From Sphingobacteriales bacterium (lineage in GTDB: Bacteria > Bacteroidota > Bacteroidia > Chitinophagales > LD1), in contig JADFDM010000010.1 in NCBI GenBank assembly GCA_018262795.1, positions 62,001-126,000 on the forward strand: DNA of 64,000 nt. The letters run 5' to 3'. The notes beneath the pieces are model-generated. The model was not told the origin of the DNA. It made no database searches and was given only the letters and a program-made list of their open reading frames with translations. The translations under genes and the position numbers were made by a program. Shown here piece after piece: positions 8,308 to 15,627 of the stretch; positions within the stretch are counted from its first letter, which is position 1, and the number at the start of each line of letters is the position of its first letter.

Positions 8308-9105
8308 TCATATTTTTACACCTAAAATTCTGCATACAACTTCAATTGCTTTTTCTTGATTGTCCCTCTCTAAGTATTCTTTAATCCAGTCTTTGTTGTT
8401 TTTTAAAGTTTCTACTTTTTTTGTTTGATAGTCTGATAGGTTATATGTCGGCAAGTTGTTGATTGCATATAAAAAACCAGTTTGATAATTATCATTGTTG
8501 AAATTCATGTCTGCAATGATTTGTTCAAGTTCAAAAGAAGCGTATGGGTAACTGTTGTTTGCGTTCCAACATTTTAAAAGTCTAATGATTGGTTTAACAA
8601 CCGAGTTATATCGATTATTTGCAGACGTCAATTTTTCATTAAATCCTTTTGGGTCTGTGTCCATCCATGAACCTGTCTTGCTTGGAATTTGATAGGTGCT
8701 GCCCCAAAAGCCATTGTATAATCTACATGGCACTAAATCGAATTTAATATTGCTCATTTCGAGAACAACAGAAGGATGGTCTTTTAAAACCTTTGTTGTC
8801 GAATACTTTGTTGTAGCAAATCTTTTAAGTTGGCTTCTGTATGTTTCGGGCGTATATTCATTTTGTGCTTGATTAAAAACCACTAAAACATCAATGTCTG
8901 AATCTTCATCGAACTTCCTTGGCAGAATAGTGTCTCGCTTATATGAACCAAAAACAAGAATTTCATTTATATTGTTTCCAAAGTATGTCTTAATTGTAGT
9001 TTGAAAATTTGAAATTTTTTGATTGATATATTCACGCTCCTTTGATTCATATTTGATAAAAAGGTCAGCCGATATTTTTTGCAATGTGTAATTTATAGTT
9101 GCCAT
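8308..9105 (-). CDS. CD-NTase-like nucleotidyltransferase with intact catalytic triad (CBASS-like)
   Basis: This 265-aa protein has a pol-beta-fold nucleotidyltransferase core: FGSYKRDT at 52-59, SDID with Asp70 and Asp72, and a third carboxylate in KFDLVP (Asp123). This resembles SMODS/CD-NTase enzymes that make cyclic oligonucleotide alarms in CBASS anti-phage defence. It is the last gene of a three-gene minus-strand operon, 3 bp after the S-4TM-like membrane protein. With the triad complete it is the likely signal-making enzyme, though other minimal NTase roles cannot be excluded. The product nucleotide cannot be predicted. Confidence 0.82.
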   Translation of the reverse strand: MATINYTLQKISADLFIKYESKEREYINQKISNFQTTIKTYFGNNINEILVFGSYKRDTILPRKFDEDSDIDVLVVFNQAQNEYTPETYRSQLKRFATTKYSTTKVLKDHPSVVLEMSNIKFDLVPCRLYNGFWGSTYQIPSKTGSWMDTDPKGFNEKLTSANNRYNSVVKPIIRLLKCWNANNSYPYASFELEQIIADMNFNNDNYQTGFLYAINNLPTYNLSDYQTKKVETLKNNKDWIKEYLERDNQEKAIEVVCRILGVKI

Positions 9106-9108
9106 CTA

Positions 9109-9888
9109 TTAACTGATATTGTATTTCAATTTCATCTTTTTCCACTCTTCTGTCAAAGAAGGATTGTGGTTATTGTAAATTTCTTCTGGAATGCCAGCAT
9201 TTATTTTACTATGTAATGCTTCATATTGTAACCAGTATCTATAAACAGAAGTTTGATATTTATGTGTATTTGACTTTATGTCTTCATGTTGAAATAATGC
9301 TATCCAAGAATCTTGAATTGTTGTCAGACGGTTCAACAATATCAAGTGTTTAATCAATAGTCCAAGTATGTTTGCCGAAAACAATGCCTGTAAAACAGAT
9401 AAGGCAAAAGGAACTTCTTTAAATCCGTAGTAAGCAAACGCTACCATGAACAATAACATAATTGCAGGGCTTACGATTTTCTTGGTTGTTGTAACTTTAA
9501 CAAGTGAGTAGGTAAAAAAACAATTCTCAAATAAATTTACAGCTGCTTTATAAAGCCCTTTACTTACTTCGTCATTGTCATAATAGCCAACAGAGTTGTT
9601 TGGCGAAAAAATAGAACCAAAAGAATTGTCAATGAAATCATCTCTCCGTTTGCTGTCAGCCTGGGGAATTAGGATATAATCACTAATTACTTCCAAAATG
9701 AAAAACAAGCTAATACCAATAATGTTGAAAATGTTAATGAGATTAACCAAGTTTTGAGCTTCGCAAAATTCCTTGAAAACAACTGGAACAATTGAAAATA
9801 CTAAGACTGCCCAAAATACAAATTGGCTTACTGAGGCAAGTCTATTTATTGTTCTGAACAAGTTGTATTGTGGTGCGTATTCTGCCAT
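9109..9888 (-). CDS. S-4TM-like four-helix membrane protein, putative CBASS effector
   Basis: This 259-aa protein has four hydrophobic segments arranged in two pairs, about residues 20-40, 48-74, 135-154 and 156-183. Between the pairs is a soluble stretch with KRRDDFIDNSFG, and a charged C-terminal tail follows. The layout agrees with S-4TM proteins described as predicted pore-forming effectors coupled to SMODS nucleotidyltransferases. It is the middle gene of the operon, 1 bp from the gene before and 3 bp from the one after. The inferred role is membrane permeabilisation once the nucleotide signal is made. The family call rests on topology, the RRDDFIDN segment and neighbours. Confidence 0.7.
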   Translation of the reverse strand: MAEYAPQYNLFRTINRLASVSQFVFWAVLVFSIVPVVFKEFCEAQNLVNLINIFNIIGISLFFILEVISDYILIPQADSKRRDDFIDNSFGSIFSPNNSVGYYDNDEVSKGLYKAAVNLFENCFFTYSLVKVTTTKKIVSPAIMLLFMVAFAYYGFKEVPFALSVLQALFSANILGLLIKHLILLNRLTTIQDSWIALFQHEDIKSNTHKYQTSVYRYWLQYEALHSKINAGIPEEIYNNHNPSLTEEWKKMKLKYNIS

Positions 9889-9889
9889 T

Positions 9890-10609
9890 TTATTTATTTT
9901 CTATGAATTTTAACCATTCTGTTTTTAAAGATGCTTCACTGTAATTGTATTTCATCAACGAAAAAAATTTGTTAGCATCATTTTGAAATCCATTGTTGCT
10001 TAGAAATGTCCAAATCCAGTCAGAAATGGATTGAGAAGATTGATATGAGTAAAGAAATAAATTGCAAACTCGCTTTTCAATGTCGAAATTTTTCAAGCCT
10101 TTTTTGTTACTATAATTCCATAACTTCAATATTTTTATAAGCTGAATGAATTGAGGATTTTTTTGTCTTAATGCTGTTATAGCTGATTCAAGTTCTCCAA
10201 AATTTATTATCTGCCAATTAAGTAGGTAATTGTCAGGAATACTCATATTTCCAAACATATCTTGTTTGTATGGTGTAATGTTTATAGGGATTTTATTGAA
10301 GTCGGCAAGAATTGAAGGTTTGTCTTGTTTGATTGTAGAAGTTGGGTAGCTTGTAGATAAACAACTTTTTAGTCTTGCTAATGCGCTTTGTGAATTACCA
10401 GTTCCTGTGTATTGAAAATATACATCAACATCACTAATTCCTTTAACCATTGTCGCCCGTTTGTATGAGCCACCTAAAAATGGAGCTTTAAAGTCATTGT
10501 CGTTATTAATGATACTTTTCAGATTGCTTAAAGTTGTCGCAATATTGCTTATTTCCTGTTGAGAATAAGAAATTAAGTCTGCCTTGTCTTTGATGTATTT
10601 GTCAAGCAT
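9890..10609 (-). CDS. Second nucleotidyltransferase, third catalytic Asp replaced by Asn
   Basis: This 239-aa protein has the same fold class as the other NTase: GGSYKRATM around 46-54 and SDVD with Asp60 and Asp62. At the place of the third metal-binding carboxylate it reads INITP with Asn110 instead of Asp. It is the promoter-proximal gene of the operon, about 50 nt after the cassette boundary, and clearly diverged from the downstream NTase rather than a recent copy. It may be an impaired or regulatory subunit, or it may act on another substrate such as tRNA or protein. Which of these holds cannot be told here. Confidence 0.75.
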   Translation of the reverse strand: MLDKYIKDKADLISYSQQEISNIATTLSNLKSIINNDNDFKAPFLGGSYKRATMVKGISDVDVYFQYTGTGNSQSALARLKSCLSTSYPTSTIKQDKPSILADFNKIPINITPYKQDMFGNMSIPDNYLLNWQIINFGELESAITALRQKNPQFIQLIKILKLWNYSNKKGLKNFDIEKRVCNLFLYSYQSSQSISDWIWTFLSNNGFQNDANKFFSLMKYNYSEASLKTEWLKFIENK

Positions 10610-10660
10610 AATGTTTGTTTATTTCTATTGTTGTTGTCGGTTTACGGTCTGCATAGCCTT

Positions 10661-10762
10661 GCTGATAACTTGTTTATATGTGCCACAGAGTGGCACATAT
10701 CCATCTGTTTTTAGATAGACATGTGCCATAAAATGGCTGTAACCAAATATCCCTATTTTTTT
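10661..10762 (-). promoter_or_regulatory. attI-like region with perfect hairpin
   Basis: This lies between the recombinase remnant and the first cassette. On the minus strand it ends at the cassette start GTTATCAGC (10669-10661). It contains a perfect 11-bp inverted repeat with a 3-nt loop, ATATGTGCCAC-TCT-GTGGCACATAT (10700-10676), and a second hairpin around GCCATTTTATGGC (10737-10725) preceded by GGTTAC. It is where attI and the promoter of the cassette genes would be expected. The actual recombination point beyond the G|TT of the cassette boundary cannot be seen. Confidence 0.5.
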
Positions 10763-11056
10763 TCACCATGTATCAAAAGGGCTTACTATTTTTTGAATAT
10801 TCTTACTGCTTACGTAGGTGTATATCTCTGTGGTCTCGCTGCTTTTATGCCCTAATATTTCTTGTATATAGCGTAAATCTGTTCCCGCTTCAAGCAAGTG
10901 AGTGGCATAACTGTGTCGCAGCCAATGCCGGGTTACCGGTTTGTTTATTTCGGTTTTTGACACTGCTCCTTTCCGCAATAACTGTAAACAGTGGGCATCG
11001 TAGGGTTCGCCTTTGTATTTGGTTTTTATCACAGTACCTTGCGCCAGTAGGCAGGC
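10763..11056 (-). pseudogene. Truncated tyrosine recombinase/integrase (C-terminal catalytic half)
   Basis: About 97 codons are open from a stop at 11057-11059. They encode the C-terminal end of a Xer/IntI-type tyrosine recombinase: [18 protein letters not shown] (catalytic H-x-x-R), EILGHKSS (catalytic His) and IYTYVS (nucleophilic Tyr). The N-terminal SAM-like DNA-binding domain and the first catalytic Arg are missing, so it should be inactive. It resembles XerD-like integrases common in Bacteroidota. An IntI-specific extra domain cannot be checked because that region lies at or beyond the break. Its position beside the cassette array suggests it was the array's integrase. Confidence 0.8.
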
Positions 11057-11152
11057 TTAGCGATAGACTACGAATAGCTGGGGGTATCTCTGACCCTTTC
11101 TAAAAAACCTTGAATAGCGCTAAAGACGGCCTTCTTCACTATTCTACGAAAG

Positions 11153-11905
11153 CTATTTGAAAAACCACAAATAGACCGACATGGAAACAATCATTGTCAC
11201 CATAAAGGCCTTCAGCCATTTCTCGTTGGCGGTTACGCTCCATCGGCTTCCGATATAAGCACCCAGCGAAGCGCTTCCACTCATCAGCAAGCCGTAGGTC
11301 CAGTTAATGTTGCCTTTGAACAGGAAAACTAAAAACGCGGCAATGGTGTAGGCAAACATGATGACCGCCTTGTAGTGATTGGTTTTAATGATGCCGAACT
11401 TGTGAATGACTAAGCCACCGGCCATCAAAAAAAAGCCGGTACCGGCCTGTATCACACCTCCGTATATGCCAATAAAAAAGAAAATAATGACTCCAATTAT
11501 TTTGTGCTTTAAGCTCATTCTTTCTCGGATGCCGATGACCGATTTGAGTGGATTGGTTAGTGTAAGCACCAGAAAAAGCAGCATGACTCCCGAAAGGATT
11601 TTATTAAAAACAGCATCGGGAATTTGAAGCGCTACCCAGGCCCCTAACACCGCTCCGGGCACCGCAGCCGCAGCCAACCAAGCCATGTAAGGTTCTAATT
11701 TTAGCCCTTTGCTTTTAAAGCCATAGGCCGAAAAAACATTTTGAAACAAAACGGTGACCCGATTGGTGGCGTTGGCATCGCCCGCAGTAAGGCCTGCAAA
11801 GATGAAAGCCGGCAGGGTAATGAGAGAGCCGGCAGCCGAAACGGCATTTACAAATCCGGCCACTAAGCCGGCTACCAGAAGGATAATAATATGAGTGATT
11901 TCCAA
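11153..11905 (-). CDS. TSUP-family (TauE/SafE) membrane transporter
   Basis: This 250-aa protein has about eight hydrophobic helices and the TSUP signature AGLVAGFVNAVSAAGSLITL near the N terminus, repeated in second-half form as GGVIQAGTGFF. Family members move sulfite, sulfoacetate or other organic anions across the inner membrane. The substrate is not readable. It stands alone on the minus strand, divergent from the Rossmann-fold gene to the right and beside the integron remnant. Confidence 0.88.
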   Translation of the reverse strand: MEITHIIILLVAGLVAGFVNAVSAAGSLITLPAFIFAGLTAGDANATNRVTVLFQNVFSAYGFKSKGLKLEPYMAWLAAAAVPGAVLGAWVALQIPDAVFNKILSGVMLLFLVLTLTNPLKSVIGIRERMSLKHKIIGVIIFFFIGIYGGVIQAGTGFFLMAGGLVIHKFGIIKTNHYKAVIMFAYTIAAFLVFLFKGNINWTYGLLMSGSASLGAYIGSRWSVTANEKWLKAFMVTMIVSMSVYLWFFK

Positions 11906-12036
11906 GGGTTGCGAATATAACCGAAAGGCATGCGGGAAGAATAATGGGCTGTGTTTTTATTGCAGAAATGGCACAAACGAGCAAGCCCTTCATTTTCCTA
12001 TTTTTGGCTCAGCGAAATCAATAAAAACAAAATTTA

Positions 12037-12702
12037 ATGGGGAACAGAACGGCTTTAGTTTTAGGAGCTACCGGCTTAGTGGGCGAGCAGTGCTTGCACC
12101 GGTTGGTAAGCTCACCGATTTACGATAAAGTGATGGTGCTTGCACGCAGAGAACCGGAGTTTCAGCATCCTAAGTTAGAAAGTCTGATCGTAAATTTTGA
12201 TAAGTTGGAGGACTATAAAGACCGCCTGAAGTGCAATGATGTGTACTGTGCCATGGGAACCACCATTGGTAAGGCGGGGAGTCAAAAAGCATTTCGGCAA
12301 GTGGATTATGAATACCCTCTAAAAGTGGCCGAGTTGGCTTTGCAGAATGGTGCAAAGCGCTTTTTGTTAGTATCGTCTCTGGGAGCCGATGCCCATTCCT
12401 CTGTTTTTTACAGCCGCACAAAAGGAGAGTTGGAAGAAGCCTTGCGAAAGCTGGGGTTTGAGACGCTTATAATTCTACGACCTTCGATATTGTTAGGAAA
12501 CCGAAAAGAGAAAAGAAGAGGAGAAGAGCTGGGAAGGTTTGTAGCAGAACATTTTTCTTTTCTATTTGCAGGTCCGTTGAAAAAATACCGGGGAACTCCG
12601 GTAGATATGTTGGCGCGGGTAATGGTGCAACTCGCTATCGGCAACATCAGAGGAGAGAAAGTAGTGGAGAATGACGAAATATTTGAGCTTGATTTGAAAT
12701 AA
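12037..12702 (+). CDS. NAD(P)-binding Rossmann-fold oxidoreductase (HTATIP2/NmrA-like)
   Basis: This 221-aa atypical short-chain dehydrogenase has the cofactor motif LVLGATGLVGEQ at about 7-18, an acidic/Arg-rich strand end (LARRE), the CAMGTTIGKAGS region and a YSRTKGELE segment holding the Tyr-x-x-x-Lys pair. These mark the HTATIP2/TIP30-like group of uncharacterised bacterial reductases. The ATG start gives a standard short lead before the Rossmann motif. The CapA-like gene begins 2 bp after its stop, so both are likely cotranscribed. The substrate is unknown. Confidence 0.8.
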   Translation: MGNRTALVLGATGLVGEQCLHRLVSSPIYDKVMVLARREPEFQHPKLESLIVNFDKLEDYKDRLKCNDVYCAMGTTIGKAGSQKAFRQVDYEYPLKVAELALQNGAKRFLLVSSLGADAHSSVFYSRTKGELEEALRKLGFETLIILRPSILLGNRKEKRRGEELGRFVAEHFSFLFAGPLKKYRGTPVDMLARVMVQLAIGNIRGEKVVENDEIFELDLK

Positions 12703-12704
12703 AT

Positions 12705-14843
12705 ATGATTAAAAGAGCGGTATGTTTTGCTGTAGGTCTTTGCGGTGTTCTCCTCGTCTTCTCGCAGGGGGGTGCTAATCCTATCATTCATTTTAAGCAG
12801 CGGTTTTTAAAACCGCCCTCACCGGAGGATATTGAAAAGCCGACCGACTCCACGCGAACGCTGCACCTGATGATTGCGGGCAATGTGTATCAAACCGAAA
12901 AGCATATTGAGTATTGTTTTGATGAGGGCACGGGCAAGTATAATTTTAGAGACGAACTCAAATACATTCAGCCGATTTTGAGCATTGGCGATATTGCGAT
13001 TGCCAACCTCAAAACATCCTTCGGCAATGATGCGCACAATATGTTTTCCTCCCCCGATGAGTTTGCGCTGGCATTGAAATACTCCGGTATTAATGCCGTG
13101 ATGCACGCCAACCTACATGCCGCCAACGTAGATCGGGCGGTGTATTCGCGCACCCGCGACCTGATGAATGAATTTGACATTCGTTACACTGGAGCTTTTT
13201 CCGATAAATTTCAGCGCTTGGGCAATTACCCTTTAATCATTAATAAAAAGGGATTCCGCATTGCCATCCTCAACTATACCGATTTGGTAAACCAGCCGGA
13301 GATTTCTAAAAACTATTACATCAACAAAATTGATCGCGACCAAATTGAACAGGACATGCACCTGGCGCGGGCTAACAAGCCCGATTTTACCATTGTATAT
13401 TTTGATTGGGGAGCCGAGCAGCAGGATATCCCTTCGTATAACCAAGTTGACTTGGCGAGATTTTGCTTTCAGCAAGGAGCCGATTTAGTAGTGGGCACTC
13501 ATCCGAATGTACCCATGCGTTTAGACTATGTAAACTATTACCGTGACGGGCAATATAAGGAAGGCATTGTGGCTTATTCGCTCGGCAATTTAATAGCCAG
13601 CAATGAAGATGTAAAAAACCGAAACGGATATTTGATAGATATGGAACTGAGTAAGAATAACTATACCGGTGCCGTAAGTATTGGCGACTGGGGTGTGATT
13701 CCGGTTTATACTTATTACGACACTCTCACCGTTCCGGGAAAAACGAAGGTGTATTCTCTGCCATGCTCAGCGGTAGAGTCGGGCGAAATACTGGCGGGCA
13801 TCCCTTACATTGAAAAGCGCAGAGTGATTAACGGGGCTTATAGTGTGCGCCAATTATTGGGAGCTACGGCTGATGAAATTCAATACAACCTCACCGAGCA
13901 ATTTGCTAATAATGTGATGGAAACGATAGACCTGACCAAAGCTGCCTGGAACAACCGCTTTAACCAAAAGCGCCCTGAGCAGATAAAGCCAAGTGAAGCT
14001 CCGGTGTTGGCAGGCAATATAAAGGTGGGAAGCAATCCTCCCTCTTTAGCCAAGATATATGGAACTGAGGAGCCGATAAGCACCGATAAAAATTCGGTAA
14101 CGGAGAAAAGCGATAATTCCAGCCGATACGAAGAAGAAAAAAGCAAGGCCGAAAAACTATTTATTGCTACTGCACCGGTTACTCCTAAAAAAGACACTGC
14201 GGAGGTGGCTATAAATGTCACACTTACTCTTCCCGACACTGCCAATACGCTTTCTAATAAAACCATCGAACCCACTGCAATGGCAACACCAAACACCGAG
14301 AAAGAAAACATAGCCGCTACCACTCCAAACGGAAATAAGAAAGCAGAAGCCGGGGATGAAAAGGAAGAAACAGAAGTGCAGAAAAAAGTGAATCAAGAAA
14401 CGAAGGAAGAGGCCGTTGCCCCGGTGAAAAGGAATACCGAAGAGATACCTGACAAAGCAGAAACTGTCGAAAAGACAACAGAGAAGCGCGAAACAGAGAC
14501 AGAGGTAAAAATGAAACCAAAGGGAGCCGAAGATTTGAAAAGTGACCCGCACCTAAAAGGGGAGGTAAAGCCGATAGAAGGTAAGAGCCTGAAATTGGTA
14601 ACCGATACTTTTTATCGCATTCAGTTTTACGCCCTGAAAAAGTATGTGCCCTTAGATACCAACTACTACACCCACCTGAAAGGCTTTGAAGTGATGGAAG
14701 ATACAGACGGCTTGTTTAAATATATGCTCGGCAAATACAAAACCTACCATGAGTGCTACCAATTCTGGAAAAGTCAGATGCAGCCGCGTTATAAAGAAAG
14801 CTTCATTGTAAAATACATTGACGGCAAGCGGATATTAGAATAA
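12705..14843 (+). CDS. CapA-like (PGA_cap) protein with disordered linker and SPOR-like C-terminus
   Basis: This 712-aa exported protein has a signal peptide (1-20) followed by a CapA/metallophosphatase-like domain at about 50-345. An acidic/basic low-complexity linker (about 430-620, Lys/Glu/Thr-rich) leads to a SPOR-like domain (about 630-705, FYRIQFYAL...LKGFEVMEDTDGLFKYMLG). The CapA ligand motifs are altered: the usual GD is GN60, NLE is NLK103, NNH is NLH138, HWG is DWG and HPH is HPN268. Catalysis as in poly-glutamate synthesis or hydrolysis is therefore doubtful. The SPOR-like tail suggests binding to denuded peptidoglycan, for example at the septum. Confidence 0.75.
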   Translation: MIKRAVCFAVGLCGVLLVFSQGGANPIIHFKQRFLKPPSPEDIEKPTDSTRTLHLMIAGNVYQTEKHIEYCFDEGTGKYNFRDELKYIQPILSIGDIAIANLKTSFGNDAHNMFSSPDEFALALKYSGINAVMHANLHAANVDRAVYSRTRDLMNEFDIRYTGAFSDKFQRLGNYPLIINKKGFRIAILNYTDLVNQPEISKNYYINKIDRDQIEQDMHLARANKPDFTIVYFDWGAEQQDIPSYNQVDLARFCFQQGADLVVGTHPNVPMRLDYVNYYRDGQYKEGIVAYSLGNLIASNEDVKNRNGYLIDMELSKNNYTGAVSIGDWGVIPVYTYYDTLTVPGKTKVYSLPCSAVESGEILAGIPYIEKRRVINGAYSVRQLLGATADEIQYNLTEQFANNVMETIDLTKAAWNNRFNQKRPEQIKPSEAPVLAGNIKVGSNPPSLAKIYGTEEPISTDKNSVTEKSDNSSRYEEEKSKAEKLFIATAPVTPKKDTAEVAINVTLTLPDTANTLSNKTIEPTAMATPNTEKENIAATTPNGNKKAEAGDEKEETEVQKKVNQETKEEAVAPVKRNTEEIPDKAETVEKTTEKRETETEVKMKPKGAEDLKSDPHLKGEVKPIEGKSLKLVTDTFYRIQFYALKKYVPLDTNYYTHLKGFEVMEDTDGLFKYMLGKYKTYHECYQFWKSQMQPRYKESFIVKYIDGKRILE

Positions 14844-14870
14844 TCTCTGGTGTACTGGAGATTCATTTTT
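14842..14870 (+). terminator. Candidate rho-independent terminator
   Basis: AATCTC and GAGATT form a short stem (14842-14847 with 14858-14863), extended by weak inner pairs and followed by CATTTTTA. It begins at the stop of the CapA-like gene and precedes the candidate coaX promoter. The stem is A+T-rich and modest. Confidence 0.4.
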
Positions 14871-14875
14871 ATACA

Positions 14876-14883
14876 TAAATTTG
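14876..14883 (+). promoter_or_regulatory. Candidate -7 element of the coaX promoter
   Basis: TAAATTTG fits the Bacteroidota -7 consensus TAnnTTTG and lies 30 bp upstream of the coaX ATG. No convincing TTTG -33 element is seen at the usual spacing, so this is a weak call. Confidence 0.3.
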
Positions 14884-14913
14884 ATAGGTTCTGATCATCA
14901 AAATTTATGAACA

Positions 14914-15627
14914 ATGAATCTGGCTATTGATATAGGAAACACCACGGTGAAATCGGCTCTCTTCTCGGGCAGCACCATGAAAGAGGCACACATGCAGTTC
15001 GGAGAACTGGAGGAGATGCTAAAAAGATGTAAAATCAAACGAGCCATTATTTCAAAATCGGGAGAAGATGCTGAAACCGAAGAGCGACTTCGCGAACTGG
15101 GCATCCCGGTGTTGTATCTGAACGACACCACCGCCCTCCCAATTACCGTCACTTACAAAACGCCCGATACCTTAGGCCCTGACCGCATTGCCGGCAGCGT
15201 AGCAGCGAGTCATCTTTTCACGGGACACAATGTGCTAAAAATTGATTTTGGCACTTGCATTACTTACGATTTTATTAATCAGAAACGCGAATTTGAAGGA
15301 GGCGCTATTTCGCCCGGCATGATGATGCGATTTAAAGCTCTGCACAACTACACCGCCAAGTTGCCTCTCATAGACCCCATGCAATACACGGCTTATGAAC
15401 TGACAGGAACTGATACGAATCACTCCCTACTGAGCGGAGTGATGAACGGAATAAAAAGCGAGGTAGAAGGAATAATAAAAGAGTACGAAGCGCGTTTCGG
15501 AGACCTGAAAGTGGTAGCTACAGGAGGCGATTCGGGTCTTTTTGTTACTCTGCTCAAAAGTGAGATATTTGCCCGCCCTTATTTAGTGTTGGAGGGGCTT
15601 AATACAATTTTGAATTTCAATCAATGA
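14914..15627 (+). CDS. coaX: Type III pantothenate kinase
   Basis: This 237-aa cytosolic enzyme catalyses the first step of coenzyme A synthesis, ATP-dependent phosphorylation of pantothenate. The type III (ASKHA-fold) marks are present: N-terminal DIGNTTVK at 5-12 for phosphate binding, TLGPDRIAGS (about 87-96) in the substrate-binding region, KIDFGTCITYDFI (about 109-121) and GGAISPGM (about 129-136). The length is slightly short but within the family. The next gene begins within its last codons (4-nt overlap), so coaX probably heads an operon with the barrel protein, lptC and the small membrane protein. Confidence 0.93.
   Translation: MNLAIDIGNTTVKSALFSGSTMKEAHMQFGELEEMLKRCKIKRAIISKSGEDAETEERLRELGIPVLYLNDTTALPITVTYKTPDTLGPDRIAGSVAASHLFTGHNVLKIDFGTCITYDFINQKREFEGGAISPGMMMRFKALHNYTAKLPLIDPMQYTAYELTGTDTNHSLLSGVMNGIKSEVEGIIKEYEARFGDLKVVATGGDSGLFVTLLKSEIFARPYLVLEGLNTILNFNQ

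Larger units (their letters stand above)
5437..11056 (-). mobile_element. Integron-like cassette array (three cassettes, decayed integrase)
   Basis: Read on the minus strand, the order is a truncated tyrosine recombinase, an attI-like region, then three cassettes, each ending in a 134-136-nt quasi-palindromic attC-like site. The cassette starts GTTATCAGC, GTTACCGGT and GTTAGCACC are exactly complementary to the R'' ends of the same cassettes (GCTGATAAC, ACCGGTAAC, GGTGCTAAC). That cassette-specific match is the hallmark of integron excision and insertion. All cassette genes point the same way, with little untranslated sequence. Cargo is defence-like. The recombinase reads in the same direction as the cassettes, as in the Treponema denticola integron, rather than divergently. 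Without its N-terminal half the array is probably immobile unless an integrase acts in trans. Confidence 0.75.
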
